Positions 26,002-35,644 of a stretch of DNA of 64,000 nt are shown one piece after another; position 1 is the stretch's first letter; every line of letters starts with the position of its first letter. Source of the DNA: Chromatiales bacterium (GTDB lineage Bacteria > Pseudomonadota > Gammaproteobacteria > UBA6429); the NCBI GenBank assembly GCA_027076405.1, contig JALTJN010000379.1, positions 1 to 64,000 of the forward strand. The letters run 5' to 3'. Made by a program: the position numbers and the translations under genes. The notes beneath the pieces are model-generated. The model made no database searches. It was not told where the DNA came from and saw nothing but the letters and a program-made list of their open reading frames with translations.

Positions 26002-27762
26002 ATGGGTTTATTTAGCAGAACACACGAAGAAAAGAGGGAATACTTATCTTCTAAAAGCAAAAAATCATCAAATGTTTTTGGTGATTTGTCCGGTTTATCT
26101 CTCCCCTTTAAAAAAGTAGAAAAAAATGAACTCGATAGAGACAAAATTATTCAGGAACTGGATTCTTATAAAAGACTACCTGTTCGTTTACTGGAAGAGG
26201 CCAGTCAGAAATTACAGAAAATTAACCGAAGAATTTTAAGCTCAGATCAAAGAAAAGAATACTCGGATTTATTAACCTCCTATATTTATTCTATTGTTGT
26301 ACTCTGGTATGAAAAATATCAAAAAGAAGAAAATAGTTTGCCGGAAAGCAGTGAAAGGCGAAATGCATTAATTGCAAGCATTGAAGCTATTAGCCAGTTA
26401 TCGACGTCATATAAATTATTATTTCGTGAGTATTATCCAGCAAATAAGAAGATGTTTAAAAAAGACGGAAAACTTTCTTATCAATATGGTGCTCGAGCTT
26501 TAGAACTGATTCGTTTAGAACAACGCTTACGTGCATTACGTTATCAAAAACTCCCTAATGTTGCATGGCAACATTGTAATCAAATATTTTTTTCGCTTGC
26601 AAATTATAATGCCATTGATAGTGATTATGATTTGATCGGCCTTGTTGGGATTAGGAAAAAATCAGACATTTTACGGAAGGGGGGAGTGCCCATCTCAAGT
26701 GTCAGAAAACTTTATCTTTCAGTTCAGTTGTTTGGTTTATTAGATGTTACAACATGGCCAACTCGTATGTTTCATGTACCGGATGGCTATCTGGACATGT
26801 TAGCCGGAGAAGGTTTAAAAGTTGTCGCAGATACTGGCGAGAATTTAAAACCCGGGCACTTATTAACTTATTATAAAAATGAAATGCCCCCGGTATTTAA
26901 GCGTAATGAAAATATGCCTGCACCATTAATCAAATTAGATTACACAAACTTATATAACGTACTGGTTAAAGATCATAAAGAAATTGCTAAACAGCAGTTT
27001 TTAGAAATGTCGGATATTAGTAAATTTAGTCGCCCCCTTACTGAAATAAATGAAGCCGATCGTGTTCCTGTTATCGAATTGATGATTATGGGGTTAACGG
27101 CAAGAGAGCGGCGACAGAAACGGCATGCATCATTCGATGATACAGGTTTAAGAGTTTATTTTGGTTTTCATGATGTAAATAAACTATTACAGGATATTAT
27201 TGCTCCAGATCAATCCAGTGTGAAAAATTCAAGACAGTTTATTGATACGTTGGCAATGTCTTCTGCATTATTGGCAGAAGAGGATAACAATCATATGTCT
27301 GCTAGTTGGCATATTACTAATTTCAGTGCGGGTGGATTATTAATCAATACAGAAGAAACTGATTTTAGTAATCCGATTCATATAGATATGCTAATGGCCT
27401 TTACCATGCCGGATAGTAAACAACAGCCAGTTTTAGGTTTTGTTCGAAGGCTTAACAGACCAAATGCAAAACTGGTAGAAATAGCGATTGTTCGTTTATC
27501 ACACTATGCAGAAACCGCAGGTGTGCAGTCACAAGATGAGTTGGATACTCCTACTGTGAATCCAGTAATACTTATCAAAGATGTACGTGGTGAGTGGAGT
27601 CTGATTATTAATGAGAGCATGCATTACTCTAAAGGAGAGCCGTTAAAGCTAATCAGGGCAAATGGTTCTCATATTCCTGTTCGTTTAGGAGAAGCTGTTT
27701 ATACTAAAAAAGATTTTAAAGTTTTTGAGTTACGTTCGCCGGGATTGGAAGCAGTCAAATAA
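26002..27762 (+). CDS. cytoplasmic protein with a possible C-terminal PilZ-like domain
   Basis: 586 residues without membrane spans. The N-terminal two thirds are helical and charged. A basic cluster, RERRQKR, lies near residue 370, and ITNFSAGGLLINTEE near 433 resembles the two motifs of PilZ c-di-GMP receptors (RxxxR and D/NxSxxG). The spacing of about 60 residues is longer than usual, so binding is uncertain. Related large proteins are found in other gammaproteobacteria without assigned role. It stands alone behind a 167-bp gap. Confidence 0.55.
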   Translation: MGLFSRTHEEKREYLSSKSKKSSNVFGDLSGLSLPFKKVEKNELDRDKIIQELDSYKRLPVRLLEEASQKLQKINRRILSSDQRKEYSDLLTSYIYSIVVLWYEKYQKEENSLPESSERRNALIASIEAISQLSTSYKLLFREYYPANKKMFKKDGKLSYQYGARALELIRLEQRLRALRYQKLPNVAWQHCNQIFFSLANYNAIDSDYDLIGLVGIRKKSDILRKGGVPISSVRKLYLSVQLFGLLDVTTWPTRMFHVPDGYLDMLAGEGLKVVADTGENLKPGHLLTYYKNEMPPVFKRNENMPAPLIKLDYTNLYNVLVKDHKEIAKQQFLEMSDISKFSRPLTEINEADRVPVIELMIMGLTARERRQKRHASFDDTGLRVYFGFHDVNKLLQDIIAPDQSSVKNSRQFIDTLAMSSALLAEEDNNHMSASWHITNFSAGGLLINTEETDFSNPIHIDMLMAFTMPDSKQQPVLGFVRRLNRPNAKLVEIAIVRLSHYAETAGVQSQDELDTPTVNPVILIKDVRGEWSLIINESMHYSKGEPLKLIRANGSHIPVRLGEAVYTKKDFKVFELRSPGLEAVK

Positions 27763-27769
27763 AAACTAT

Positions 27770-27893
27770 GTAGGTTTGCCTTCAGGCCAGCGTAGTATAG
27801 ACATAACAACGAATGCTATTCGTCTACCTTTTTTCTATAATAATTAGCTTCATGGTTATGTTAGCCGCAGCGTCGGGCTGAAGCCCGACCTAC
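27770..27893. repeat. REPIN-like inverted pair of GTAG-type REP hairpins
   Basis: A degenerate hairpin starting GTAGG (27770) faces a well-formed one, GTCGGGCT-GA-AGCCCGAC (27872-27889) followed by CTAC. The paired orientation and the GTAG foot are features of REP elements mobilised by RAYT transposases. It fills the gap between the PilZ-like gene and nadC. Confidence 0.7.
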
Positions 27894-27903
27894 AGAAAAA
27901 CAG

Positions 27904-28767
27904 TTATTTTTCAATAAACCTTAAAGAAAAATCAACAGCATTAATATTTTTTGTGATTGCACCGGTTGAAATATAATCTACACCTGTTTCAGCAATAGTA
28001 TGAATAGTTTCCAGTGTAATATTGCCTGACGCTTCAAGAGCCGTTTTTTTATTGGTTAATGCAACTGCTTTTTTTAGGGTCGAAACAGCCATATTGTCGA
28101 GTAAAATTCGGTCAACTTTACTATCGACTGCTTGTTGTAGTTCATCTAGATTTTCTACTTCAACTTCTATTTTTAGCGAGATAAATTTTTCTCTGGCTTT
28201 TTTTACTGCAGCCTTTATAGAACCTGCAGCATGAATATGATTTTCTTTTATTAATATCATGTCATATAAGCCGATTCGGTGATTAACACCACCACCGCAA
28301 GAAACCGCATATTTTTGTGCGATGCGTAAGTTAGGTATGGTTTTTCGTGTGTCGAGAATTTTACAGCCGGTATCTTTAATGGCCTGAACATAATGACTTG
28401 TTTGTGTTGCCGTTGAGGATAATGTTTGTAAAAAATTCAATGCAGTACGTTCGGCGGTTAATATGTGTCGGGCACTTCCTGTTACCTCACATATAACATC
28501 ATCAGCCTTAATAGTATCACCATCGTTAAAATACCACTTTATTTGAATGCTTTTATCAAGCAATTCAAAGGCAGTATCAAACCATTTTTGTCCACATAAA
28601 ACAGCTTGTTCGCGGCAAATAAGTTGAGCGGTAGAATTTTTTGATTCAGGGATGAGATTAGCGGTCACATCCTGCATTTCAAACTCACTGTTCGACTCTT
28701 TACCAAGATCTTCGTTAAGAGCTTGTTGAACCTGTTTTGTTATATTACTGATTAATGATGATGTCAT
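27904..28767 (-). CDS. nadC: nicotinate-nucleotide pyrophosphorylase (carboxylating)
   Basis: 287 residues. Motifs of quinolinate phosphoribosyltransferase are present: LTAERTALNFLQTLS, DTRKTIPNLRIAQKYAV, GGGVNHRIGLYDMILIKENH and VEVENLDE. It makes nicotinate mononucleotide from quinolinate in de novo NAD synthesis. It is divergent from the DUF1538 operon. Confidence 0.96.
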   Translation of the reverse strand: MTSSLISNITKQVQQALNEDLGKESNSEFEMQDVTANLIPESKNSTAQLICREQAVLCGQKWFDTAFELLDKSIQIKWYFNDGDTIKADDVICEVTGSARHILTAERTALNFLQTLSSTATQTSHYVQAIKDTGCKILDTRKTIPNLRIAQKYAVSCGGGVNHRIGLYDMILIKENHIHAAGSIKAAVKKAREKFISLKIEVEVENLDELQQAVDSKVDRILLDNMAVSTLKKAVALTNKKTALEASGNITLETIHTIAETGVDYISTGAITKNINAVDFSLRFIEK

Positions 28768-28872
28768 TTTTGAATATTGAATGTCTTGGCTTTTAGCAGT
28801 AAAGTATTGATATTAAGTTGGTTGTTTCAATCAAGTCACAGTATACACGAGAAATTTGCAAAACGATTTATT

Positions 28873-29607
28873 ATGAAAACGCAATTACAGCAAATTATCT
28901 CGCCATTATGGCAAAGCACGCGTGATCTTTTACCTATCATCGTTGTTATTGCTTTTTTTCAGATTTTTGTCTTGCAAAAACCCATTCCTAATATGGGGCA
29001 ACTTTTTGTTGGAACTGCTCTTGTTGTTTTAGGCTTGAGTCTCTTCATTAAAGGTCTGGAAATAGGTTTATTCCCGATTGGCGAAAGTATGGCCTATGCT
29101 TTCGCTCGAAAAGGAAGTGTTGTCTGGTTGCTTCTCTTTGCTTTTTCACTCGGTTTTGGCACAACCATAGCAGAACCTGCGTTGATTGCTGTAGCGGATA
29201 AAGCTGCTGAAGTAGCCGCTCTTGGTCATGCTATCGAAAATACAGAAGTTGCTCGCTCAAGCTATGCTTCGGGACTTCGTTTAACGGTTGCATTCTCGGT
29301 TGGATTAGCCATCGTCATCGGTGTTTTAAGAATATTAAAAGGCTGGCCAATTCATTATCTGATTATTGGTGGTTATGCTGGCGTTGTTGTAATGACTTTC
29401 TTTGCTCCCGAAGAAATTATCGGTATTGCTTATGATTCGGGTGGTGTTACCACTTCAACAATTACCGTTCCACTGGTGACGGCGCTTGGGGTTGGTCTGG
29501 CTTCAAGTATTAAAGGCCGTAACCCCATGTTGGATGGTTTTGGATTAATCGCTTTTGCCTCATTAACGCCAATGATTTTTGTTATGGGTTATGGAATGTT
29601 GATATGA
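28873..29607 (+). CDS. DUF1538 membrane protein, first of a pair
   Basis: About 244 residues from the ATG at 28873 (the frame is open from 28777, but the upstream part is not membrane-like). Several membrane spans; conserved stretches [21 protein letters not shown] and [22 protein letters not shown] identify DUF1538. The family has no established substrate. It overlaps the second copy by 4 nt (ATGA), so the two are probably made together and pair in the membrane. Confidence 0.85.
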   Translation: MKTQLQQIISPLWQSTRDLLPIIVVIAFFQIFVLQKPIPNMGQLFVGTALVVLGLSLFIKGLEIGLFPIGESMAYAFARKGSVVWLLLFAFSLGFGTTIAEPALIAVADKAAEVAALGHAIENTEVARSSYASGLRLTVAFSVGLAIVIGVLRILKGWPIHYLIIGGYAGVVVMTFFAPEEIIGIAYDSGGVTTSTITVPLVTALGVGLASSIKGRNPMLDGFGLIAFASLTPMIFVMGYGMLI

Positions 29608-30401
29608 TTGATTTATTAATCCATATATTTCATGTTACGTTAGACACCATGCTGGATGTTCTTCCTATTGTTACCATTATTTTTGGTTTCCAGTTTCTTG
29701 TTATCAGAAAACCTGTTCCTAATCTTGGTAAAGTCCTCGTTGGTTTTGTTTATGTTTTGATTGGTCTAGCCTTTTTTTTGGTTGGTCTCGAAGAAGCGCT
29801 CTTTCCTCTTGGTCAGCTAATGGCACAACAATTAACTGATCCTGTTTTTATTCATGGTATACAACATGTTGCTGGTGACTTAAGGTGGCAGGATTACAAG
29901 TGGGTTTATATCTTTGCTGTTGCGATAGGTTTTTCTACGACTATCGCAGAGCCATCGCTTTTAGCCGTGGCAATAAAAGCAAATGAAGTTTCTGCCGGTG
30001 TGATTGGTATTAATGGTTTAAGAATTTCTGTTGCTATTGGTGTTGCTATTGGAATTGGTCTGGGGACTTTTCGTATTGTGACAGGCACACCACTACAATA
30101 TTATATTGTAGTGGGTTATTTTATTGTTATCGTACAAACCTTTTATGCTCCTAAAATGATTATTGCACTGGCATATGATTCCGGCGGTGTAACAACATCT
30201 ACAGTAACCGTGCCGTTAGTAACGGCACTGGGTTTAGGCTTGGCAACAACAATTCCCGGACGAAGTGCTTTACTGGACGGCTTTGGTTTAATTGCTTTTG
30301 CCAGTTTGTGTCCCATTATTTCTGTAATGGCTTATGCGCAGCTTAGTGAATGGCGCGGAGGTAAAAAAGATAATGTACAAAAATCAAATAATGATAAATA
30401 A
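29604..30401 (+). CDS. DUF1538 membrane protein, second of a pair
   Basis: 265 residues with the same conserved blocks as its neighbour ([43 protein letters not shown]), clearly a paralogue from duplication. Both copies end in [10 protein letters not shown]. The repeated AEP and DSGGVTTS segments probably line a transport path. A ribosome site AGGAGGGAG for the next gene follows at once. Confidence 0.85.
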   Translation: MIDLLIHIFHVTLDTMLDVLPIVTIIFGFQFLVIRKPVPNLGKVLVGFVYVLIGLAFFLVGLEEALFPLGQLMAQQLTDPVFIHGIQHVAGDLRWQDYKWVYIFAVAIGFSTTIAEPSLLAVAIKANEVSAGVIGINGLRISVAIGVAIGIGLGTFRIVTGTPLQYYIVVGYFIVIVQTFYAPKMIIALAYDSGGVTTSTVTVPLVTALGLGLATTIPGRSALLDGFGLIAFASLCPIISVMAYAQLSEWRGGKKDNVQKSNNDK

Positions 30402-30413
30402 GGAGGGAGTCAA

Positions 30414-30764
30414 ATGCATTTTAAATTAATCATTGCCCTTGTTGAGGATGATAAAACAGATGCTGTCATGGCGGCTGCGCGAGAAGAAGGTGCAACAGGC
30501 ATGACAGTGATTAATCATGCTCGTGGCGAAGGTTTAAACACCAGCAAAACCTTTTTTGGTTTAACGCTAGAAACCCAGCGCGATATGCTGCTAATGTTAG
30601 TTGAAGAACATTTGTCACGTAAAATCCTTGAACGTATTGCACATGTAGGGGAGTTTGATAGTAAACCGGGAACGGGTATTGCTTTTAAGATTGATGTAGA
30701 AGATGCCCTGGGTGTTGCACACCAAATGGAAAAATTAACCGATGTTGTGGAGGAAGAGCTATGA
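30414..30764 (+). CDS. P-II-like regulatory protein
   Basis: 116 residues with a P-II layout: a first strand KLIIALVED, EGATGMTVINHARGEG, and IAHVGEFDSKPGTGIAFKIDVEDALG in place of the classical TGKIGDGKIFV. The T-loop is altered and the uridylylation tyrosine of GlnB is not evident. It is likely a nucleotide-sensing partner of the two membrane proteins before it. It overlaps the CBS gene by 4 nt. Confidence 0.8.
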   Translation: MHFKLIIALVEDDKTDAVMAAAREEGATGMTVINHARGEGLNTSKTFFGLTLETQRDMLLMLVEEHLSRKILERIAHVGEFDSKPGTGIAFKIDVEDALGVAHQMEKLTDVVEEEL

Positions 30765-31162
30765 CAAATAGAAAAGTAGTTCGCGTTAGTGATGTAATGA
30801 AAAAAAATTTTGATGTAATTGATGGTATGACAAGCGTATCTGATGCATTGAGAAAAATGAAACATATTGAAACAAAGACCTTAATCGTCGATAAGCGTGA
30901 TGAAAATGATGAATATGGTGTTGTCTTAATTTCTGATATTGCTAAACAGGTGTTGGCAAAAGACCGCTCACCTGATCGTGTGAATGTTTATGAGGTTATG
31001 GCGAAGCCTGTAATATCTGTTGACCCCAATATGGATATTCGTTATTGCGCACGTTTATTTGAAAACTTTGGTTTATCTCGTGCTCCTGTCGTTGAATGCG
31101 GGAAAATGATCGGTATTATCAGTTTTACAGATATGGTGCTTCGTGGCATGGTTGGCGAATAG
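30761..31162 (+). CDS. CBS-domain pair protein
   Basis: 133 residues made of two CBS repeats (about 7-62 and 72-131), with VSDVMKKN and VYEVMAKPVISVDPNMDI starting each. CBS pairs bind adenine nucleotides and regulate partner proteins. Its coupling to the P-II-like gene by an ATGA overlap suggests a second sensor for the same DUF1538 system. Confidence 0.88.
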   Translation: MTNRKVVRVSDVMKKNFDVIDGMTSVSDALRKMKHIETKTLIVDKRDENDEYGVVLISDIAKQVLAKDRSPDRVNVYEVMAKPVISVDPNMDIRYCARLFENFGLSRAPVVECGKMIGIISFTDMVLRGMVGE

Positions 31163-31168
31163 TTATCT

Positions 31169-31720
31169 ATGTATATTGATACAACATCAGGCTTGTTAGC
31201 AGAAGCTCGACAGCAGTCATCCCCGAACTGCGATGAAAGGCCAGACAAAACTGATATCTCTCTTATTGTCATTCATGGTATTAGTTTACCGCCGGGGAAA
31301 TTTTCTGGTAATTATATTGATCAACTTTTTTCCAATCAGCTAGACCCAAATGAACATCCATATTTTGAAGATATTGCAGGCTTAAAAGTCTCCTCTCATT
31401 TATTAATACGTCGAGATGGCGAAGTTGTGCAATACGTACCGCTGCAAAAAAGGGCATGGCATGCTGGTGTTTCCAGTTATAAAACAAGAGAGTCCTGTAA
31501 TGACTTTTCTATAGGAATTGAGCTCGAAGGTGATGATGAAACGCCCTATACCGATATTCAATATGATGTGCTGGCAAATCTGATCAAGTCTTTAATAAAA
31601 AATTATCCTAAGCTGAGTCAGCAAACAATTGCTGGCCATAGTGACATTGCTCCCGGTCGTAAAACAGACCCGGGAAAGGCATTTGACTGGGCACTTTTGA
31701 AGCGGCTTTTAAGTACCTAA
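31169..31720 (+). CDS. ampD: 1,6-anhydro-N-acetylmuramyl-L-alanine amidase AmpD
   Basis: 183 residues. The zinc-ligand regions are VIHGISLPPG, RAWHAGVS and GRKTDPGKAFDW. AmpD cuts anhydromuropeptides in the cytoplasm during peptidoglycan recycling and so controls AmpR-type beta-lactamase induction. It sits 6 nt after the CBS gene and before ampE. Confidence 0.95.
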   Translation: MYIDTTSGLLAEARQQSSPNCDERPDKTDISLIVIHGISLPPGKFSGNYIDQLFSNQLDPNEHPYFEDIAGLKVSSHLLIRRDGEVVQYVPLQKRAWHAGVSSYKTRESCNDFSIGIELEGDDETPYTDIQYDVLANLIKSLIKNYPKLSQQTIAGHSDIAPGRKTDPGKAFDWALLKRLLST

Positions 31721-31781
31721 TAATTGGATCATTGAGTGTAGAAACCTTGCATTTAACCGCTTTTAGCTAGAAAATGCCATT

Positions 31782-32657
31782 ATGAGTTTAATTAGTGTCA
31801 TATTAGCCCTTATTGCCGAAAGCTTTATTTCCAGTCTGGCAGAGTTACGGCGTTTTGATTTTTTCTTTCGCTACGTAAACTGGTGTCGTTCAAAACTTCC
31901 CGAGTTCTCATTTCAAAATGGTGTGGTCGCACTGGTCGTTATTTTTGCCGGGGCATTATTTAGCGTTTGGCTAGTTAGTGCAATGCTAGGCAATGTGCTT
32001 GGCTTATTTGGTTTCTTGTTTGGCATTGCGGTACTTATTTTTACTATCGGGCCTCGAGATCTCGATGATGATGTGCAAAAAGTTATTACCGCTTTTGAAA
32101 ACAGGGATTTTGAAGGCGCCAACTTTTATGCCAGTAAGTTATGCGGGCGAACTATTTCAGAACCACCAATGCAATTAGCCCAAATTGTAAAAGAGGAAGT
32201 TTTGTTGCAGGCAAATACACGCTTGCTAGGTGTGTTCTTCTGGTTTATTTTGCTCGGGCCTGTTGGTGCTGTTTTATTTCGTGCAAGTACTTTGCTAAAG
32301 GAAAATCAGCAAGATGAAACAGGTGATTTTGCTGATGCAAGTCGTGAACTTTACCGAATTATGATTTGGTTGCCTGCCCGGATTTGTGTTTTGAGTTATG
32401 CTGTTGCCGGAAATTTTGTTGATACTATGAGTTACTGGAATGGACTATCAGATCTCTGGTTGCGTGACAGTGAAGATTTCATTATCGTCAGTGGCGTTGG
32501 TGCTTTACGTTACGAACAACGTGCTGGTAGAGAGGATTTAGGTGATGAAGAAGCAGATGTTGCCGGTATTCAGCACGCCTTATCATTGGTCAAACGTGCA
32601 GTCATTGTTTGGGTTGTTTTACTGGGGTTACTTACCGTTACGGGTTGGTTAGTTTAA
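31782..32657 (+). CDS. ampE: AmpE-like inner-membrane protein
   Basis: 291 residues with membrane spans near the start, around 50-90, at about 150-170 and at the end. It has GPVGAVLFRASTLL and WLPARICVLSYAVAGNF, shared with AmpE and distantly with CbiB/CobD. It follows ampD as in enterobacteria. Its resemblance to CbiB, encoded further on, is family-level. Confidence 0.85.
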   Translation: MSLISVILALIAESFISSLAELRRFDFFFRYVNWCRSKLPEFSFQNGVVALVVIFAGALFSVWLVSAMLGNVLGLFGFLFGIAVLIFTIGPRDLDDDVQKVITAFENRDFEGANFYASKLCGRTISEPPMQLAQIVKEEVLLQANTRLLGVFFWFILLGPVGAVLFRASTLLKENQQDETGDFADASRELYRIMIWLPARICVLSYAVAGNFVDTMSYWNGLSDLWLRDSEDFIIVSGVGALRYEQRAGREDLGDEEADVAGIQHALSLVKRAVIVWVVLLGLLTVTGWLV

Positions 32658-32714
32658 GTATTCAAAACAGATTCAAATAAACAAATCCAATAAAAATAAT
32701 AAATTATCTCGCTT

Positions 32715-33236
32715 ATGAAAGAACTTATTCTTGGTGGAGCACGTTCTGGTAAAAGTTACTATGCTGAACTTCGTGCAAAACAGAGCGGATTAGACGTTAT
32801 ATATGTGGCTACCGCTCAGGCATTAGATGCTGAAATGCAGCAGCGAATACAGCATCATCAACAGCAACGTCCATCACACTGGAAATTAATAGAAGAGCCA
32901 CTTGAGCTAGTTTCTGTTCTCAAAAAGAATGCAACATCATCTAGCTGTATTCTGGTTGATTGTCTAACCTTGTGGCTTAGTAACCAGTTATGTGCCGATG
33001 AACATAAACTCCAGCTTGAAAAAAATATCGATGAGCTGATTAAGGTTTTACCTGAATTATCAGGACATATCATTTTTGTTAGCAATGAAGTCTCAATGGG
33101 GATAATCCCCATGGGAGAAATGAACAGGCAGTTTGTTGATGAAGCAGGGCGTTTACATCAACGGCTTGCTGCAATTTGTGAAAATGTGACATTCATGGTG
33201 GCAGGTATACCTAGCCATATCAAAGGAAAAAAATAA
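32715..33236 (+). CDS. cobU: adenosylcobinamide kinase / guanylyltransferase
   Basis: 173 residues. P-loop GGARSGKS at residues 7-14; ILVDCLTLWLSNQL and VSNEVSMGIIPMGEMNRQF are CobU/CobP signatures. It phosphorylates adenosylcobinamide and attaches GMP. It abuts cobT. Confidence 0.95.
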   Translation: MKELILGGARSGKSYYAELRAKQSGLDVIYVATAQALDAEMQQRIQHHQQQRPSHWKLIEEPLELVSVLKKNATSSSCILVDCLTLWLSNQLCADEHKLQLEKNIDELIKVLPELSGHIIFVSNEVSMGIIPMGEMNRQFVDEAGRLHQRLAAICENVTFMVAGIPSHIKGKK

Positions 33237-34282
33237 TGAGTTGGTTAGATAATCCAATAGCTATAATTTCTGAAGCAGCAGAAGAGGCAGCAAACGAAAG
33301 ACAACTTCAATTAACTAAACCTCCCGGTTCATTAGGAAAGCTGGAAGAACTTGCTATAAAATTTTCATCTGTGCAAAAAACACAGCAACCACAAATTAAA
33401 AATATACATATTTCTATTTTTGCTGCAGATCATGGAATAGCTAATGAAAATGTCTCGGCCTTTCCGCAAGTTGTTACCACAGAAATGATTAAAAACTTTT
33501 CACGTGGTGGTGCGGCGATTAGTGTATTAGCAAAAGAGCTTGATGCAACGCTGGAAGTCATTGATTTAGGTACTGTTGTAGAAGCAGGTGAGCTTGCTGG
33601 TGTGATTTCAAATCGTATCGCTGCGGGTACTGCAAATTTTTTGCAACAAGCGGCAATGACAGCTGAACAATTAGATAAAGCATTTGATGCAGGAAAGGCT
33701 GCCGTTCAGCGTGCAGTTGATTCCGCTGCACATGTTTTTATTGGCGGTGATATGGGAATAGCAAATACGACATCGGCAACCGCATTGGGCTGTGTTTATT
33801 TAGATAAAGCAGCAGCAGATTTAACAGGCGCAGGCACAGGTCTTGATGAAAAAGGTGTATTACACAAAGCAAAAGTTATTGAACAGGCATTGACTCAGCA
33901 TGAAGCTGGATTACTGGATGATCTTGAGATTTTACGTTTTTTTGGTGGTTTTGAAATAGCGGCTTTAACGGCTGCATATATCTATGCTGCGCAAAAAGGC
34001 TTACCTGTTATTATTGATGGTTTTATTGCAACCTCTGCCGCACTTGCTGCAACAAAACTTAAACCCGGTTGTGATTCATGGTTTATTTATTCACATCAGT
34101 CTCACGAACAAGGGCATCGTTTAATGCTTGAAGCACTAAAAGCTGAGCCGCTGGTGAATTTAAATATGCGCTTAGGTGAAGCAAGCGGTGCGGCAGTTGT
34201 TGTACCTTTATTAAAACAAGCCTGTGCACTACATGCCAATATGGCAACCTTTGCTGAAGCGGGTGTTTCAACCGGTGAATGA
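33236..34282 (+). CDS. cobT: nicotinate-nucleotide:dimethylbenzimidazole phosphoribosyltransferase
   Basis: 348 residues. The family start KPPGSLGKLEELA, IFAADHGIANENVSAFP, GGDMGIANTTSA and the C-terminal RLGEASGA are all present. RLGEASGA carries the catalytic Glu that corresponds to Glu317 of the Salmonella enzyme. It makes alpha-ribazole phosphate from DMB and nicotinate mononucleotide. A degenerate second copy lies at 49291-50103. Confidence 0.96.
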   Translation: MSWLDNPIAIISEAAEEAANERQLQLTKPPGSLGKLEELAIKFSSVQKTQQPQIKNIHISIFAADHGIANENVSAFPQVVTTEMIKNFSRGGAAISVLAKELDATLEVIDLGTVVEAGELAGVISNRIAAGTANFLQQAAMTAEQLDKAFDAGKAAVQRAVDSAAHVFIGGDMGIANTTSATALGCVYLDKAAADLTGAGTGLDEKGVLHKAKVIEQALTQHEAGLLDDLEILRFFGGFEIAALTAAYIYAAQKGLPVIIDGFIATSAALAATKLKPGCDSWFIYSHQSHEQGHRLMLEALKAEPLVNLNMRLGEASGAAVVVPLLKQACALHANMATFAEAGVSTGE

Positions 34283-34892
34283 AAACTCTATTACAACAGT
34301 AATAGATTTACTACGACATGGTGATGTTGAAGGCGGCAGAAAATACCGTGGCCAGTTGGATGATCCTTTAAGTGAACTTGGCTGGCAACAGTTGCGCGCT
34401 ACCACCGGAAACAAACAAAACTGGCAACAAATTATTACATCACCGTTAAAACGATGTGCAGATTTTTCTAAAGAACTTTCACAAAAATATAGTTTGCCTT
34501 TAACTATTGAAAATGAATTTAAAGAAATTTCATTTGGTTTATGGGAAGGAAAAACAGCGGATCAATTATTAGCTTCTGATGAAAAGGAAATAAAACAATA
34601 TTGGGATGATCCGGTGAACTTTACTCCGCCGCAAGGTGAAAATCTAATTACCTTTGAGAAAAGAATTATTATTGCATGGAATAAAATGGTCGCTGACTAT
34701 CAGGGAAAACATATTTTACTAATAAGTCATGCCGGTGTGATGCGTATTATTCTCTGCCATGTATTAGGAATAGCATTAACGGATTTATTTAAGCTCAATA
34801 TTGGTTTGGCGAAAGCATCACGTATACAAATAGATTCCGTGAATGGTGAAAACTGGCCACGACTCATCTTTCATGGCAGTGATTTTATATGA
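34275..34892 (+). CDS. cobC: alpha-ribazole phosphatase (histidine phosphatase)
   Basis: 205 residues from a GTG at 34275 that overlaps cobT by 8 nt; other upstream starts lie deep in cobT. The histidine phosphatase motif is DLLRHGD, with SPLKRC and LLISHAGVMRIIL later. It removes the phosphate from alpha-ribazole phosphate or adenosylcobalamin phosphate. It overlaps cobS by 4 nt. Confidence 0.9.
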   Translation: MNENSITTVIDLLRHGDVEGGRKYRGQLDDPLSELGWQQLRATTGNKQNWQQIITSPLKRCADFSKELSQKYSLPLTIENEFKEISFGLWEGKTADQLLASDEKEIKQYWDDPVNFTPPQGENLITFEKRIIIAWNKMVADYQGKHILLISHAGVMRIILCHVLGIALTDLFKLNIGLAKASRIQIDSVNGENWPRLIFHGSDFI

Positions 34893-35644
34893 TTAAAGCT
34901 TTTTTTATTGCTCTGGGCTTATTAACTCGTATCCCTGTACCTAAGTTTTTTTATGTAACAGAAGATGATAGTGAACAGCTGTATGGTTGGTCTGTTCTTT
35001 TTTATCCGCTGATCGGATTCATCATTGGTGGGATTCTTGTTTTTACATCCTGGGGTTTGTCATTATTAACATTACCCACTAATGGTTTGATTGAAGCGGG
35101 TATTCTTTTAATAATTTGGGTTTTGATAACCGGCGCATTACATCTGGATGGCTTGGCCGATAGTGCAGATGCCTGGTTAGGCGGTTATGGTGACAAAGCA
35201 CGTACTCTTAAAATTATGAAAGATCCCCGGAGTGGTCCTGTTGCAGTTGTTATTCTGGTTTTAGTTTTATTATTAAAGTTTATTTTATTAATTCATGCTT
35301 CATGGCTTGTATTGTTGTTTGCTCCTGTTTTAGCAAGAACAAGCATTATGGTTTTATTTGCGACAACAGAAAATGTGCGTAAAGGGGGGATGGCTGAAAC
35401 AGCTGTAAAGCATTTGCCTAAATATTCTACATGGCTGATATTCGTATTTATTTTAAGTACATGTATTTATTTATTAAAAGCACATAGCTGGGTTTTACTC
35501 ATTTTATTCGTCGTCGCTTATTTATTACGACGTCTTATGTTGCAAAGAATAGGAGGGATGACCGGGGACACTGCAGGAGCAATGCTTGAAATAATAGAAG
35601 TTGTAACATTACTACTGTTCGTTTTAGCTCAAATTAATTTTTAA
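34889..35644 (+). CDS. cobS: adenosylcobinamide-GDP ribazoletransferase (cobalamin synthase)
   Basis: 251 residues, a membrane protein with [11 protein letters not shown] at the start and the conserved [17 protein letters not shown] and [10 protein letters not shown]. It joins adenosylcobinamide-GDP with alpha-ribazole. Its 3' end overlaps that of cobQ on the other strand by 11 nt. Confidence 0.95.
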   Translation: MIKAFFIALGLLTRIPVPKFFYVTEDDSEQLYGWSVLFYPLIGFIIGGILVFTSWGLSLLTLPTNGLIEAGILLIIWVLITGALHLDGLADSADAWLGGYGDKARTLKIMKDPRSGPVAVVILVLVLLLKFILLIHASWLVLLFAPVLARTSIMVLFATTENVRKGGMAETAVKHLPKYSTWLIFVFILSTCIYLLKAHSWVLLILFVVAYLLRRLMLQRIGGMTGDTAGAMLEIIEVVTLLLFVLAQINF

